Shown piece after piece: positions 17,743 through 26,817 of a stretch of DNA of 34,819 nt. A program made the position numbers and the translations under genes. The DNA is taken from the NCBI GenBank assembly GCA_030180075.1, contig JASNJN010000157.1, forward strand, positions 1-34,819, in the 5' to 3' direction. The notes below the pieces were generated by a model that saw nothing but the letters and a program-made list of their open reading frames with translations, was not told the DNA's origin and made no database searches. Source of the DNA: Mikrocytos mackini (lineage: Eukaryota > Endomyxa > Ascetosporea > Mikrocytida > Mikrocytiidae). Position 1 is the first letter of the stretch, and each line of letters starts with the position of its first letter.

Positions 17743-19275
17743 TACGAAGCATGTCTTAATAAGAAAAAGGATGACAAAATAAATCTGAATAGTAATGAAG
17801 AGTATGATTCAACAAGTGAAAATACAACTTTATTGGAAGTAGAACAGCCTAAAATCGTTGACTGGCTAATAAACAGAAACGGTGACAAGAAAACAAAAAT
17901 GGACATATCTTTCATTACATTTATTATTTCCTCTAATACACCTTTTAGATTGGTAGAAGAGCCTTGTTTCAGACAATTTATACAACAACTTGATCATTCT
18001 TATACACTCCCGAGTCGTAATTATCTGTCAACAACACTTCTAGATAAACTCTACTCTAGTATGCAGATAGTTTTCAAAGAAAAGATTAAAAACCAGAAGT
18101 TAACCATATTCCAAGATGGGTGGACAAACATAAACAATCAGTCTTTGATTGTCAACAGCGTCATATCCGAGGGAAAGTCATATATCATCGATATGGTGGC
18201 TCCTAATCAAAATAAAAAAGACGCTAGGTATTTGTCTGGGTTACTTTCTACTTCAATCGAAAGGTTAAAGAACTCGTTCCATGCAGAAACGGTTGCTGTC
18301 TGTACGGACAATGCATCTGTCATGAATTCGATGAGGGATATTATTGTAGAAAAATATCCGGATATAGAGTCGATCGGATGCTCAGCACACATCTTAAATC
18401 TCTTGGCCAAGGACATTTCTAATACACATGTTCTTGATCAAGTTAAAGAAGTGCAGAAATACTTCAAATATCATCATACTGCTGCAGCGTACCTTTCGTC
18501 ATTATCGGGAGCATTTAAACCTGTTCTCAATGCTCCTACTCGTTGGTGTTCGTCATTCTTGATGGTTGGGAACTTTTTAAAAAATTTAAAATTCTATATG
18601 TCAGCTACATAGACAGAAAACATAGTTAACGATGCGACAATTAGATCTCAAATCATGAACATACAACTACAAAACAGCGCTAAACACGAGGAAAAGAAAC
18701 TAGAAGAAGTATACAACTCTATAATCATATTACAAAGCAATAAAGCAACACTTGCAGACGTAGTAGCAGAAGTGATCAGGCTAAGAAAATCTTCTAGGCT
18801 AAATTACGGAAGGTACAAAGAATCGTTTTCAAAGAGGGTAGCGCAAATTATCACTAGTGCTCATTTAACCGCATACCTTTTCCATCCTACTTATTTAGGG
18901 GCCGAATTGATTGAGAACGAATTAGAGAAAGTAAGATTTTATTTGAATGATATTAATCCACTGTTTGTTCCAGAATCGGCCAAATTCCAAGCAAAGGCGA
19001 AACCATATCCGCGTCACTTTTTTGAAGAAGGGATGCTGAAGTTGAATGCATTAGTTTGGTGAAACGCGGCAAAGAGCTACAAAATCAATGGAGGTTTTGC
19101 AGATAGAATCGTCAGGCTATTCCGTATTAGCCCAACTAGCGCTTCTACAGAAAGGTTATTTTCCCATTGTTCATACATTCAAACAAAAACTAGAAATAAA
19201 TTAGGTAACGATAAATTAAGAAAGATTCTTTTTTGTTATTTAGTTTTGGCAGAAGATAAGAAGAATGAATTTTGA
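17731..19275 (+). pseudogene. hAT transposase, near-complete, two nonsense codons
   Basis: A single frame of about 515 codons is interrupted only by TAG at 18610-18612 and TGA at 19060-19062. It carries the hAT landmarks in order: FRLVEEPCFRQFIQQL, the first catalytic region FQDGWTNINNQSL, CTDNASVMNSM, GCSAHILNLLAKDI, APTRWCSSF, and the C-terminal RISPTSASTERLFSHCS with the catalytic Glu. All three acidic residues of the DDE set appear present. The N-terminal BED finger is cut off at the junction with the piggyBac fragment; only a HYEAC remnant remains. So the copy is recently dead or carries sequencing errors. Confidence 0.82.
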
Positions 19276-19728
19276 GGTAAATAAGTAATAGTTATTATTA
19301 TATGCAATGACAATATTTTATAACTCATCAGTATTAATTTCATATTTTAATTTATATAAACTTTTTCTGGTTTGAAATCACAATAAAACATCTAGTTTGA
19401 TTGGTATATGAAAAACAATAGTTAAGTAAGCTTTATTTAAAAGCTAAACGTTTTTAGGTTTGAGTAATCTTTTCTGTTCATGGTTGAATCCTATGTACAT
19501 CTCCATCATTTATTATTAGGTAAATATGCTCTATTTGATGTTATTCTATTTCCTACTCAACATAATGGTCTAGATAGTATTCTTTTATTATTCGTCACAT
19601 TTCTTATTTTGTAAAATTGGACAACTCTCAGTTTTGCAGATAGCCAAACACTCTAAACATCCTTGTTCGAACATCGATGGGAATTTGTTTGTAATTTTGG
19701 CTGTAGTTAATATGGATTATAAAGGAAT
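19276..19728. other. AT-rich DNA after the hAT transposase, nothing recognised
   Basis: This probably contains the 3' untranslated part of the hAT element, but a terminal repeat could not be identified. No gene is visible. Confidence 0.4.
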
Positions 19729-19730
19729 TA

Positions 19731-20466
19731 CAGTAAACTACGAAGGTTTAGCCAATTTCAAGACTTAATCACTCCATTTTTAGCCGAGTTTTAGGGAGTT
19801 TGGTCCAATTTAATTAAAAATATTTTACTGTTTAAGTGCTTCCGGGGCTCTGAAAATGATACAAGATCGTGAAAATATTGAATTTACCCCAAATCAATCA
19901 CTTATACATTGTTTTATTAAGTTCTTTAGGTGGGGAATAGAGTTCCCAATATTCTCGAACCTAAAATTTATCGAGAATCGAGAAACGAATTTATGGCCAT
20001 ATTTCCCGGGAAATGAGAAAAAATTCTCGAAATTCTCGAAAATTTTCGAGAATTTTAGACGTAAAAAGTCCAGTTCCCGGGATTCGAGAAATCGATTCCC
20101 AGGAATTGGGAACTCTAGGTGTGCAACATTCTAGTGTTAGTCAAATTACAACTTTATTTTAAAATTCCTGTAAATTGTGTTTATCCCTATTTTTTAACCG
20201 AACTCTGTGGTTAAAACGTTTACCTATGGTTTACTTGTATTTAAAATTCACCATTCGTTTTTTATAGATGGAAATATACATTGTCAATAGGTTTTATATG
20301 ATTTTCCCGAATGGATGATACAACCAAGGATCCCCCCTTGGGGGAACAACAAATTGAGATTTTAGTACCAAAATACATAAAGAAAATTTAGTAGTCTTAG
20401 TTAATCTAATCTTAGCCATTCCAAGGCTTTTTGGGACGAAACCGGATAAACCTTCAGAGTTTACTG
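19731..20466. mobile_element. Tc1/mariner-type relic with TA-flanked terminal repeats
   Basis: The left end CAGTAAACTACGAAGGTTTA and the right end, read on the minus strand, CAGTAAACTCTGAAGGTTTA are near-identical, and each is flanked by TA, the Tc1/mariner target. No transposase frame is detectable. The left portion matches the relic at 3654-4712. A hAT MITE sits inside at 19938-20117. Near 20319-20344 there is a small GC-rich palindrome (CCAAGG and CCTTGG around a C-run). Confidence 0.75.
19938..20117. mobile_element. hAT-type MITE (180 bp) nested in the Tc1/mariner relic
   Basis: The ends TAGAGTTCCCAA and TTGGGAACTCTA are exact complements, and CCCGGGA and TCTCGA repeats fill the interior. 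Flanks are ggtgggga plus one base on the left and ggtgtgca on the right. The paralogous site at about 4679 has a single gacgagca there, so this octamer was duplicated on insertion and has since mutated. Confidence 0.85.
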
Positions 20467-20754
20467 TATATTAATATTTACTGTAACTTGTCTTTTTCTG
20501 TTCAAAATTGTTGATTTATTATGTTACATCTCAACGCATATAAATATTTTTTTTAATGAAATTCATTATGTATTTTACATAGGTTTTCGACACTGGTTAA
20601 AATCGGTTTTAACCGGATTAAACCAGTATCATGTCAAAAACGTTTTGTGCCCGTCATAAACGCAACCCTATGTACACTATGGTGATATTGATAAATTGTG
20701 ACCAACTGGAAGATATCCAAAAATTTAAGGATTACCCCCTAAACCCCCTTTACT

Positions 20755-20850
20755 CGATCTCGGGGTAAACTCCGAGATCTCGTCATCGAGAAAAACGAAG
20801 TTTTTCTCGAGTTTCGGTTTTTCTGTGACCATAACTGGTCACAGAAAAAC
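20755..20850. repeat. Cluster of three adjacent hairpins
   Basis: Three inverted repeats follow one another within about 96 bases. GATCTCGG/CCGAGATC forms an 8-bp stem. CGAGAAAAAC/GTTTTTCTCG forms a perfect 10-bp stem with a GAA loop. GTTTTTCTGTGACCA/TGGTCACAGAAAAAC forms a perfect 15-bp stem with a TAAC loop. They precede the start of a hAT relic by about 70 bases. A subterminal or 5' leader structure of that element is a reasonable guess. Confidence 0.75.
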
Positions 20851-20883
20851 AAAACTAAAACGTAGCTAATCGCTCGTTGAGGT

Positions 20884-20918
20884 GATTATCAACTTTTTTA
20901 ACTTTTAAATTTTATTTT
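20884..20918 (+). promoter_or_regulatory. AAATTT-type motif before the hAT relic ORF
   Basis: ACTTTTAAATTTTATTTT directly precedes an ATG, resembling the signal in front of host genes. The transposon thus seems to use, or mimic, the host promoter signal. Confidence 0.4.
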
Positions 20919-21961
20919 ATGAAACAAACAACACTCATCCCACAAAGAAAGACAAAGAAAAAAGAAACTAAATTCAACAAAACTTGGCTCTCTGTTTACC
21001 CTTTCTGTTTTATTTTACCCAAGCCGAATTCCCCTCCCGTTCTAAGCTACGCCATCTGCAAGACCACTATTTCTTACAAAGGGGACCGAGAACGGGAAAT
21101 TACGAGGCACAAAACGAACCAACTCATTCACGGCTTCCATCACATTTTTCCCCAAACAGATTTCATTTCCCCCAAATTAATTTAAACTGGCCCAAAAATC
21201 ACAAAATAGGCACTGATGATTTTTTTGAAATATATGGTATTTTCCGGAGGAAAATACACTAAGCCGAACGCTCAGACGGTGATTTAACCTACACCATTTC
21301 GATAAACGGTCGATTTAAAATTGGGAAATTTCCAAAATCCGAATTTGTACAATTTGAAATTTGGGAGAAAATGAAATAATTGGGGATATTGGGACGATTT
21401 GGGGAAAATGAAATCTGACCCCTCATTCACGACAAAATGCAGAAACTCTCCCTGAAAGCCCCACCAACAATTAGCCGTATGTAGACTTCTTTGGAAGACC
21501 ACGCCGTGCGCTATTCTATATCCTACAAATCACTAGAAAAAACACTCGCCCTTATAAAGGCCATGAACCCTTCTAATTTGGACATACAAGGGCTGGTAAA
21601 CAACAGGAACAAATACATACAAATTGTGAACACAAAACTTGTTAAAATAGCAAACGACAACAAAGATATAAATAATTACAGTATTAGCATTGATTCTATA
21701 GCTTGAAATAATGAAAAATATCTTGCTATTTTAATTTCTTATGTTGACGAAGACTTAAACAAAGAAAATAAAATAATTAATTTTATTCATTTAAAAGAAG
21801 AAAATTCTATCATTTTATACAACAAATTAATTGAAACAATCCAAACAGAAAATAAAAGTCTTACAATGATGACATCATTCTCAGCTGATAATGCTTCTTA
21901 TAATTACGGTCAACATAACTCTGTTTACAAACATTTAAAAGACGATAGTCAGTTATTATAA
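20919..21961 (+). pseudogene. hAT transposase relic (DUF4371-like), frameshifted
   Basis: The ATG-initiated first frame contains KFNKTWLSVYPF and YAICKTTISYKGDREREITR, which look like the TTF/BED-type finger that opens this hAT group. Frameshifts and stops follow. From about 21491 the frame resumes with HAVRYSISYKSLEKTLALIK, passes an in-frame TGA (21704-21706), and continues NNEKYLAILISYVDED and MTSFSADNASYNYGQHNSVY, a strong signature of DUF4371/ZBED5-like hATs. It ends at 21961, before the catalytic C-terminal half. The element is dead and truncated. The adjoining GC-rich block probably inserted here or was joined by rearrangement. Confidence 0.72.
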
Positions 21962-22003
21962 AAGCAAATTATAACTGAGAGAAAATTTAATTTTTCAAAA
22001 AAT

Positions 22004-22666
22004 ATGGTATCCCCACTGCGTAACGCACAAGGCCCCATTAATGGAGGTGAAAGCGACGAGGTCACGACCACTAGAGTGACAAGTTGCTCAGATCCCTCTC
22101 TGCCTGTAAAACGGCACGTAACCCAGTCCCAGTCTAGCCCCGCTCCGGCGGAGTCTAAAGAGCTAGACAGGGGTCCAAACTGGACTTGTCCCCTCGTTAA
22201 CGCTATAAACGCGAAGCCGAAAGGCTTACAAAAAGAGGAGGGGCCCGGATTCAATTCAAAATTGGCTGGCCACAAGCCGGGAAAACCGCCTAATAGAGGG
22301 CTAACCCGCGAATTCCGAACACCACGAAAGGTTGGGAAGAACGTCACTATGTCTCTTCGAGGCTGGACGACAACCAGGAGTGGAAAAAAGGGTAAGGACA
22401 CCAATGGTGACTCCCAACAAAGGGTACCAAAAGTAACCCCGCTTGCGCCCAAAGGGGGCAAGCCTAGGTCATCTCCGCAACCGGAGTTCCCCAGGAATTT
22501 TATTGTTTCAAAAATAATAAATTCTCAGAAAATGACTAGCCACCCAGAAAAAGACCAACTAAGCTCGATCGAGCTTCACAGCCAGGAAACCGCCGAAAAT
22601 CCCGCAGAAGAGGAAAGGGAAAGAGTAAGCGAAGAAACTGGCCACCTCACAGCTACTTCAGAGTAG
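22004..22666 (+). CDS. Basic, proline-rich ORF (220 aa), perhaps retroelement Gag/ORF1
   Basis: I do not recognise this protein. It is hydrophilic, rich in Pro, Ser, Lys and Gly, with no membrane span, and its DNA is strikingly more GC-rich than the neighbours. That is foreign-looking and similar in character to retroelement frames elsewhere in the window. The ATG follows GAAAATTTAATTTTTC, an AAATTT-type motif. The last codons run into a MITE whose first bases supply the TAG stop, so the original protein was probably longer. No zinc knuckle is visible. A Gag or LINE ORF1 role is a guess based on composition and neighbourhood; an overlapping reverse frame (21949-22461) is judged a shadow. Confidence 0.4.
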   Translation: MVSPLRNAQGPINGGESDEVTTTRVTSCSDPSLPVKRHVTQSQSSPAPAESKELDRGPNWTCPLVNAINAKPKGLQKEEGPGFNSKLAGHKPGKPPNRGLTREFRTPRKVGKNVTMSLRGWTTTRSGKKGKDTNGDSQQRVPKVTPLAPKGGKPRSSPQPEFPRNFIVSKIINSQKMTSHPEKDQLSSIELHSQETAENPAEEERERVSEETGHLTATSE

Positions 22667-23037
22667 AGGTGAGAATTATCAGCCCGCCCTCCCGAAACCG
22701 AACCGCGCGGTTCGGTTTCGGGCGGTGAAGGGGTCATTTTTCGAAAAATTTCTCATTAACAGGTGACTTATCTTTTTTGAAAGAAATTTCCAAAATAAAT
22801 ATGATTTTCTATTTTCTTAGCATTTAAACTATATTCTCACAAGTCTGGGTAAATTTTAAGGTAATAGTCGTTTTTAATTGTATATTTTACATGATTTTTC
22901 TTTATAAATATTTTTTAAAAAATTCAAATTTTTTCAGATTTTCACTGAAAATAAAACGGTTAAGAAACATGAAACCGCCCGCCCGTTTGGCGGCGCGGTT
23001 CGGGCGGTTCTCAAAAATGGCCAAATTCTCACCTCTA
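22664..23037. mobile_element. hAT-type MITE (374 bp) with GC-rich subterminal palindromes
   Basis: The left end TAGAGGTGAGAATTATCAGC is matched by a right end reading TAGAGGTGAGAATTTGGCC on the minus strand. Both continue into GC-rich palindromic arms (ACCGCCCG, CGAACCGCGCGGTTCG) around an AT-rich core. The flanking octamers (cttcagag, gtttaaac) do not match, so one flank has been rearranged since insertion. It terminates the upstream 220-codon frame. Confidence 0.75.
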
Positions 23038-23421
23038 GTTTAAACCATGTGTTAAAAACTTCCCAACTCTGGGTGTGACCATAATCTTGTTGTGAAACCT
23101 CCTTTCTTAGACACGCTTACTTTACATTTTTGCTTAGAGCAGAGTTTCCCGAAGACGCTTTGTCAATATATTGCCAAACTTCTGATACCATTTGAAATTT
23201 AAAATTTTAATTTTTATAAAACATAATAATGAAAAATAATCAATAATGTCCGCTAAAACTAACAGGGATATATTATTAGGATGTTTATTAATCATGTGCT
23301 CGTTTGTTGAAATATTTGAATAAGAAATAACCGGTAATCGACGATAATATTCGATAACGATAATGGACAAAATACCGGTATCTCGACAAATACCAGTACA
23401 ATGTTGGAAACTCTTGTGTGG
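23038..23421. other. AT-rich DNA, nothing recognised
   Basis: No gene or RNA is supported. A small run of ATAATATTCGATAACG-like repeats around 23340-23390 may be the eroded end of another MITE. Confidence 0.4.
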
Positions 23422-24060
23422 TTGTACATTATTTTACAACCTTGTCGTTATGGAAAATTATGGTTGTTCATTATTATAAAACCTGGTCGTTAATGGAAAC
23501 TTATGGTTGTATATTATTGTTAGGGCTCCCAAAAAGCAATTTTTTCAAAATCGTATATGATTATTATTACATCATTTTAACGCTCTAGAACGATTTTCAG
23601 GTCTGGTAGAGCCTCTAGCAGCGATATTTAAAAGCAATAAAAGGCAACAAAGCAATTAATTTCGGGCAATTTTTAGGTAAATTGACTAAATAACAGCAAT
23701 TTGGCGTAATAAATGGAATTATTTGAGTTGTTAATCTGGCAAAATTAGAAGAAAATTTTTTGACGAAAAATCAAAAATCAAATTCACCATATTTATAATG
23801 AATAGTTATTTAATATCGTTATTAATACATAATCAGAATTATTTTGTCATTTTAGGTTTTTTTGGGAGGAATTTTCCCAATTTTATAATAAAATGAATGG
23901 ATTTTCATCGTTTTAGAGGCAATTTGGCGCAAAGAATGCATGTTTTTAGGGCAATTTCCTATATAAATATAAAAGCAATTTCTGGGAGCCCTAATTATTG
24001 TACAGCCTGGTCGTTAATGGAAAATTGTGGTTGTACATTATTTTACAACTTGGTCGCGAA
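23422..24060 (+). repeat. 43-bp minisatellite, four units, split by a MITE
   Basis: The unit runs TTGTACATTATTTTACAAC, then CTGGTCGTTAATGGAAAA, then TTATGG. Units start at about 23422, 23464 and 23507; the third continues after the MITE from 24002, and the fourth follows it. Without the MITE they are contiguous and differ by a few bases. Confidence 0.8.
23521..23993 (+). mobile_element. 470-bp hAT MITE family, copy 1
   Basis: The ends TAGGGCTCCCAAAAAGCAAT and, on the minus strand, TAGGGCTCCCAGAAATTGCT form the terminal repeat. The octamer attattgt flanks both sides exactly (23513-23520, 23994-24001), a perfect hAT-type target duplication inside a minisatellite unit. It is homologous over its whole length to 33215-33684 (opposite orientation) and to the eroded 6733-7130. 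It encodes nothing. Confidence 0.92.
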
Positions 24061-24419
24061 AGGGTTAAAAAGGTCTTATTTTTAGAGTATCTGCTCATTG
24101 CACTGAAGGACCTCCAAAATACGTGTTAGATCTTCAATACACGTAATTTGCAAGCCCGATTTTTTAATGTTGAGTGTTCAATGTAAAAATAATAATTTTT
24201 TCAAAATTTTCAATAAATATGAAACCTTCAACATTCAAATTCCTATTTTTTTAAATACCAACTAGATATGAGAAATATAACTACCCATATAATTTATGTA
24301 ATGATTAACATAATAATTTTCTTTATAAATATAATGATAAATTAACTTGTAAAAATAAATAATTACATGCAATTAATATTTATTTCTTACATTATATTTA
24401 TTTTCCTTTATTAGAACGA
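24061..24419. other. AT-rich flank, nothing recognised
   Basis: An inverted pair around AATGTTGAGTGTTC and CCTTCAACATTC (24165-24240) is weak. The remainder is probably the 3' flank of the minus-strand gene that follows. Confidence 0.35.
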
Positions 24420-25352
24420 CTATACTTTTCTGTATATTTTATTCAATATCACTAAAATATCTTTCATAAGTTGTGATATCACCCTTTTAATTTCAGTAGC
24501 GCCTTTAAGTAATATCTTTTGAAACCTTCTCCAATTTCTCAATTCAATTTCCAAAGTATAAAAAGGGTTACAAAGTTTGTTAGTTCCGTTTTTTTGTCTT
24601 TTGATAACAAGAAGATCGTATGAACTATTTCGTATTCTATACCGTTTAATTTCTTCATCGTCGATTAAAATCCCTTGATCTACAAGGAATTCTATTGAAA
24701 AATCCGTCGGAAAATAATGAACATTGGAATGAAGCAATCGAAACCGCAATTCGCCATTATTGAAGGCATAATGCTCGGTTAGATTTTTTTCGTGCATCTC
24801 CCAAACAGTATTGTTAAATACCTCATATCTGCGTTTGTCGTATTCTATTGTTATTAAATGTTCTTCTTGAGGATTTCTTTTAAGTATTTTTGAAGTCATT
24901 TGTTCGAAATCTCCTCTAATTGCTTCTAGTAGTTTGTTACTTGCAGGGTATGAGCAGGGCTTGATATATGAGTGGTATAAAAAATCACATGATTCAGATG
25001 AGTCAGAAGATGAGTCTGAAGATGAGTATTCCGAAGATGATGAACTTGATGATGGGCTAGATGAGTCTTGAACGACTCGAGCTCTTCTGTGGGAAGGATT
25101 TTGATTTTCAATTTGAAATTCGGAATTATCGTCTTTCTTTGAATTAACAACTTTTTTGTATTTTAATTGATTAACATCGATGCATTTGTGATAACCTGAA
25201 TTTTTTGTCGTATTATGGTTTCCATAAAACTGTATTTTGAAAAACAGGTGATTTAAGTATTCAGTGTCCGCCAATTCATATCCATATAACAACTTCCTGC
25301 AAATTTTGTCAATTTCATTTTTACATTCTTTTATATCGCTTATTACAACCAT
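24420..25352 (-). CDS. Cet1-like (RNA triphosphatase fold?) paralogue A, 310 aa
   Basis: The protein has a serine-rich linker (about residues 96-122, SSSEYSSSDSSSDSS) between a short N-terminal part and a C-terminal domain that aligns with paralogue B. Shared points are EEHLITIEYD against QEHLQIEFD, SNVHYFPTDFSIEF against VNIHQYPAKYPIDL, and NPFYTLEIEL against NPKYRVEIEL. The order of elements and the final ExE strand recall the tunnel-fold mRNA 5'-triphosphatase Cet1. However, the first ExE metal motif is missing (FFKIQFYG at the expected place), as is the DxRxS motif, so catalysis is doubtful. Mediator Med18/Med20, which share that fold, are another possibility. Membrane spans are absent. 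The gene call is good; the function is tentative. Confidence 0.6.
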   Translation of the reverse strand: MVVISDIKECKNEIDKICRKLLYGYELADTEYLNHLFFKIQFYGNHNTTKNSGYHKCIDVNQLKYKKVVNSKKDDNSEFQIENQNPSHRRARVVQDSSSPSSSSSSSEYSSSDSSSDSSESCDFLYHSYIKPCSYPASNKLLEAIRGDFEQMTSKILKRNPQEEHLITIEYDKRRYEVFNNTVWEMHEKNLTEHYAFNNGELRFRLLHSNVHYFPTDFSIEFLVDQGILIDDEEIKRYRIRNSSYDLLVIKRQKNGTNKLCNPFYTLEIELRNWRRFQKILLKGATEIKRVISQLMKDILVILNKIYRKV

Positions 25353-25386
25353 TTCGAACTTCTACGTTTTTCCCGTAAAATAACGA

Positions 25387-25526
25387 GATACCTATTTTCA
25401 CACAACTTTTTTTTAAAAAAACTAGAAATTAGCTGAGGTATTTAACTTGTTTTGAGGGTTTGTTATGTTTCGAAAACCCTCATATTTGCGTTCCGGTCGG
25501 TGTGGGGTCTATTTTCGAAAAAAAAA
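25387..25526 (+). repeat. Short dispersed repeat, copy 2
   Basis: This is the direct-orientation copy of 15697-15832, ending in a longer run of A (nine). It lies about 35 bases upstream of the minus-strand gene's ATG, within its likely promoter, and so may influence it. No flanking duplication is clear. Confidence 0.7.
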
Positions 25527-26064
25527 TTATTTACAAAACTCGATTAAAAACACAATGAACACGTGCAAACACATCAATAACGTGTTTTACACACGAAATA
25601 AGGTATTATATTCAATAAAAAAGTTGCGTCAAAATACGTGACTCTAAAATAACTTTTAAATTTGCCGAATACAATTTTACCGCCAAAACAATTAATTTGA
25701 CTTGCATTTATAATATGTTTAAGAATATAGATTTTTATCGCATACAATGAAATTTCAATATTTATTAAAACAATACAACGAAGTTTATATCAAATTAAGA
25801 ATAAGTCAAAACTTAATACCGATTAATTAAACAATAGAAATAATTCTTTGGCAACGGGAGTTTATGTTTAGTGTTAATCAGTTTCAATTTTAACATTTCT
25901 TTACCTAATTTGTTTACTAGTTATGAACATATACACATAGCGTCCTTTTCACTAGTAAACTAAACATTCACTTCTTACGTATAACAATTCAAACAAATAT
26001 AATTCTTATTAAAGTACTAAAATTATAATTCCGTATTGCTATTCTGTTTAAAACATATATTTAT
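25527..26064. other. AT-rich spacer, nothing recognised
   Basis: No gene, RNA or repeat end is supported. The part nearest 26064 is the 3' flank of the paralogue B gene. Confidence 0.4.
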
Positions 26065-26817
26065 TCAATAGAAATATGAACCTCCGTAACCTCTTGCACT
26101 TCTCGTCGTTCTTAAATTTTTATGTAAGTCAAATATTCCATCTTTTACCTTTTCAATTGTATCAAGGAACTCACAAAATTCTTCATATCTTTTATTCAAT
26201 GTTTCAAATAACTGCTCATCGTTCAAAAGTTCTATTTCGACTCTGTACTTTGGATTATTATCTTTTTTAAGATTGCCGTCTGTTATTTCTCTTAAATTGA
26301 CTTTATAGCATCCGTTTTTATTAGTGTAACTATGCAAAGTTATTCTATTTCCAATTGTTCCTTTGGCAACGACTAAATCAATTGGATATTTTGCTGGATA
26401 CTGGTGAATGTTCACTCTGGTCCATTTATAAGACATTTTGTGGTCTTTCTTTACGGAGGCGATTTGTTCGTCTGCGGTTATAACTTGAAAAAGCTCATTG
26501 TTTTCTAGTTGATAGGATTTGTTGTCAAATTCGATTTGTAGATGCTCCTGAATGCTGCTTGTGTATTGAAAATTGGAACCGAAGTGATTTTTGAGTGTGG
26601 TGAATCTTTCCTCAGATAAGATGAGTTGATGGGAACTGACTTTTGCGATGTGGCTGAATAAAGAAGTCTCTTGTGACCCAATGTTAATGTGAATGGTAAA
26701 TTTGGTGAATTGGTAACTTTCGAAATCGGCTTCTTCAAAACCACTGAAGATTTTGAAGTATATCGGCTTATATTGGAGTGGTTTGGCTTGTTCTCGAATC
26801 TGTAAGTAGTCAATCAT
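26065..26817 (-). CDS. Cet1-like (RNA triphosphatase fold?) paralogue B, 250 aa
   Basis: This related protein lacks the serine linker. Segments in order are FTKFTIHINIGSQ (about residues 37-49), SEERFTTLKNHF, QEHLQIEFDNKSYQL, VNIHQYPAKYPIDLVV, CYKVNLREITD and YRVEIELLND, then a helical tail ending Gly/Tyr-rich. This resembles the strand order of Cet1-type triphosphatases, which cleave the gamma phosphate of nascent mRNA before capping: first strand, R/K strand, YKVDLTEV-like strand, ExE strand. The glutamates of the first strand are replaced (TIHINIG), and the DxRIS arginine is missing, so it may be inactive. It lies 712 bases upstream of paralogue A in the same orientation, which suggests tandem duplication. 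No AAATTT motif is perfect, but AAAATTAATTTTTT precedes the ATG. Confidence 0.6.
   Translation of the reverse strand: MIDYLQIREQAKPLQYKPIYFKIFSGFEEADFESYQFTKFTIHINIGSQETSLFSHIAKVSSHQLILSEERFTTLKNHFGSNFQYTSSIQEHLQIEFDNKSYQLENNELFQVITADEQIASVKKDHKMSYKWTRVNIHQYPAKYPIDLVVAKGTIGNRITLHSYTNKNGCYKVNLREITDGNLKKDNNPKYRVEIELLNDEQLFETLNKRYEEFCEFLDTIEKVKDGIFDLHKNLRTTRSARGYGGSYFY

Noticed and set aside
21949-22461. 170-codon frame on the minus strand
   Set aside because: It overlaps the longer plus-strand frame, which has an ATG with an upstream AAATTT-type motif; the reverse frame is probably a by-product of high GC content.
26505-26813. 102-codon frame inside the paralogue B gene
   Set aside because: It is an out-of-frame shadow of the longer gene, which aligns with its neighbour.
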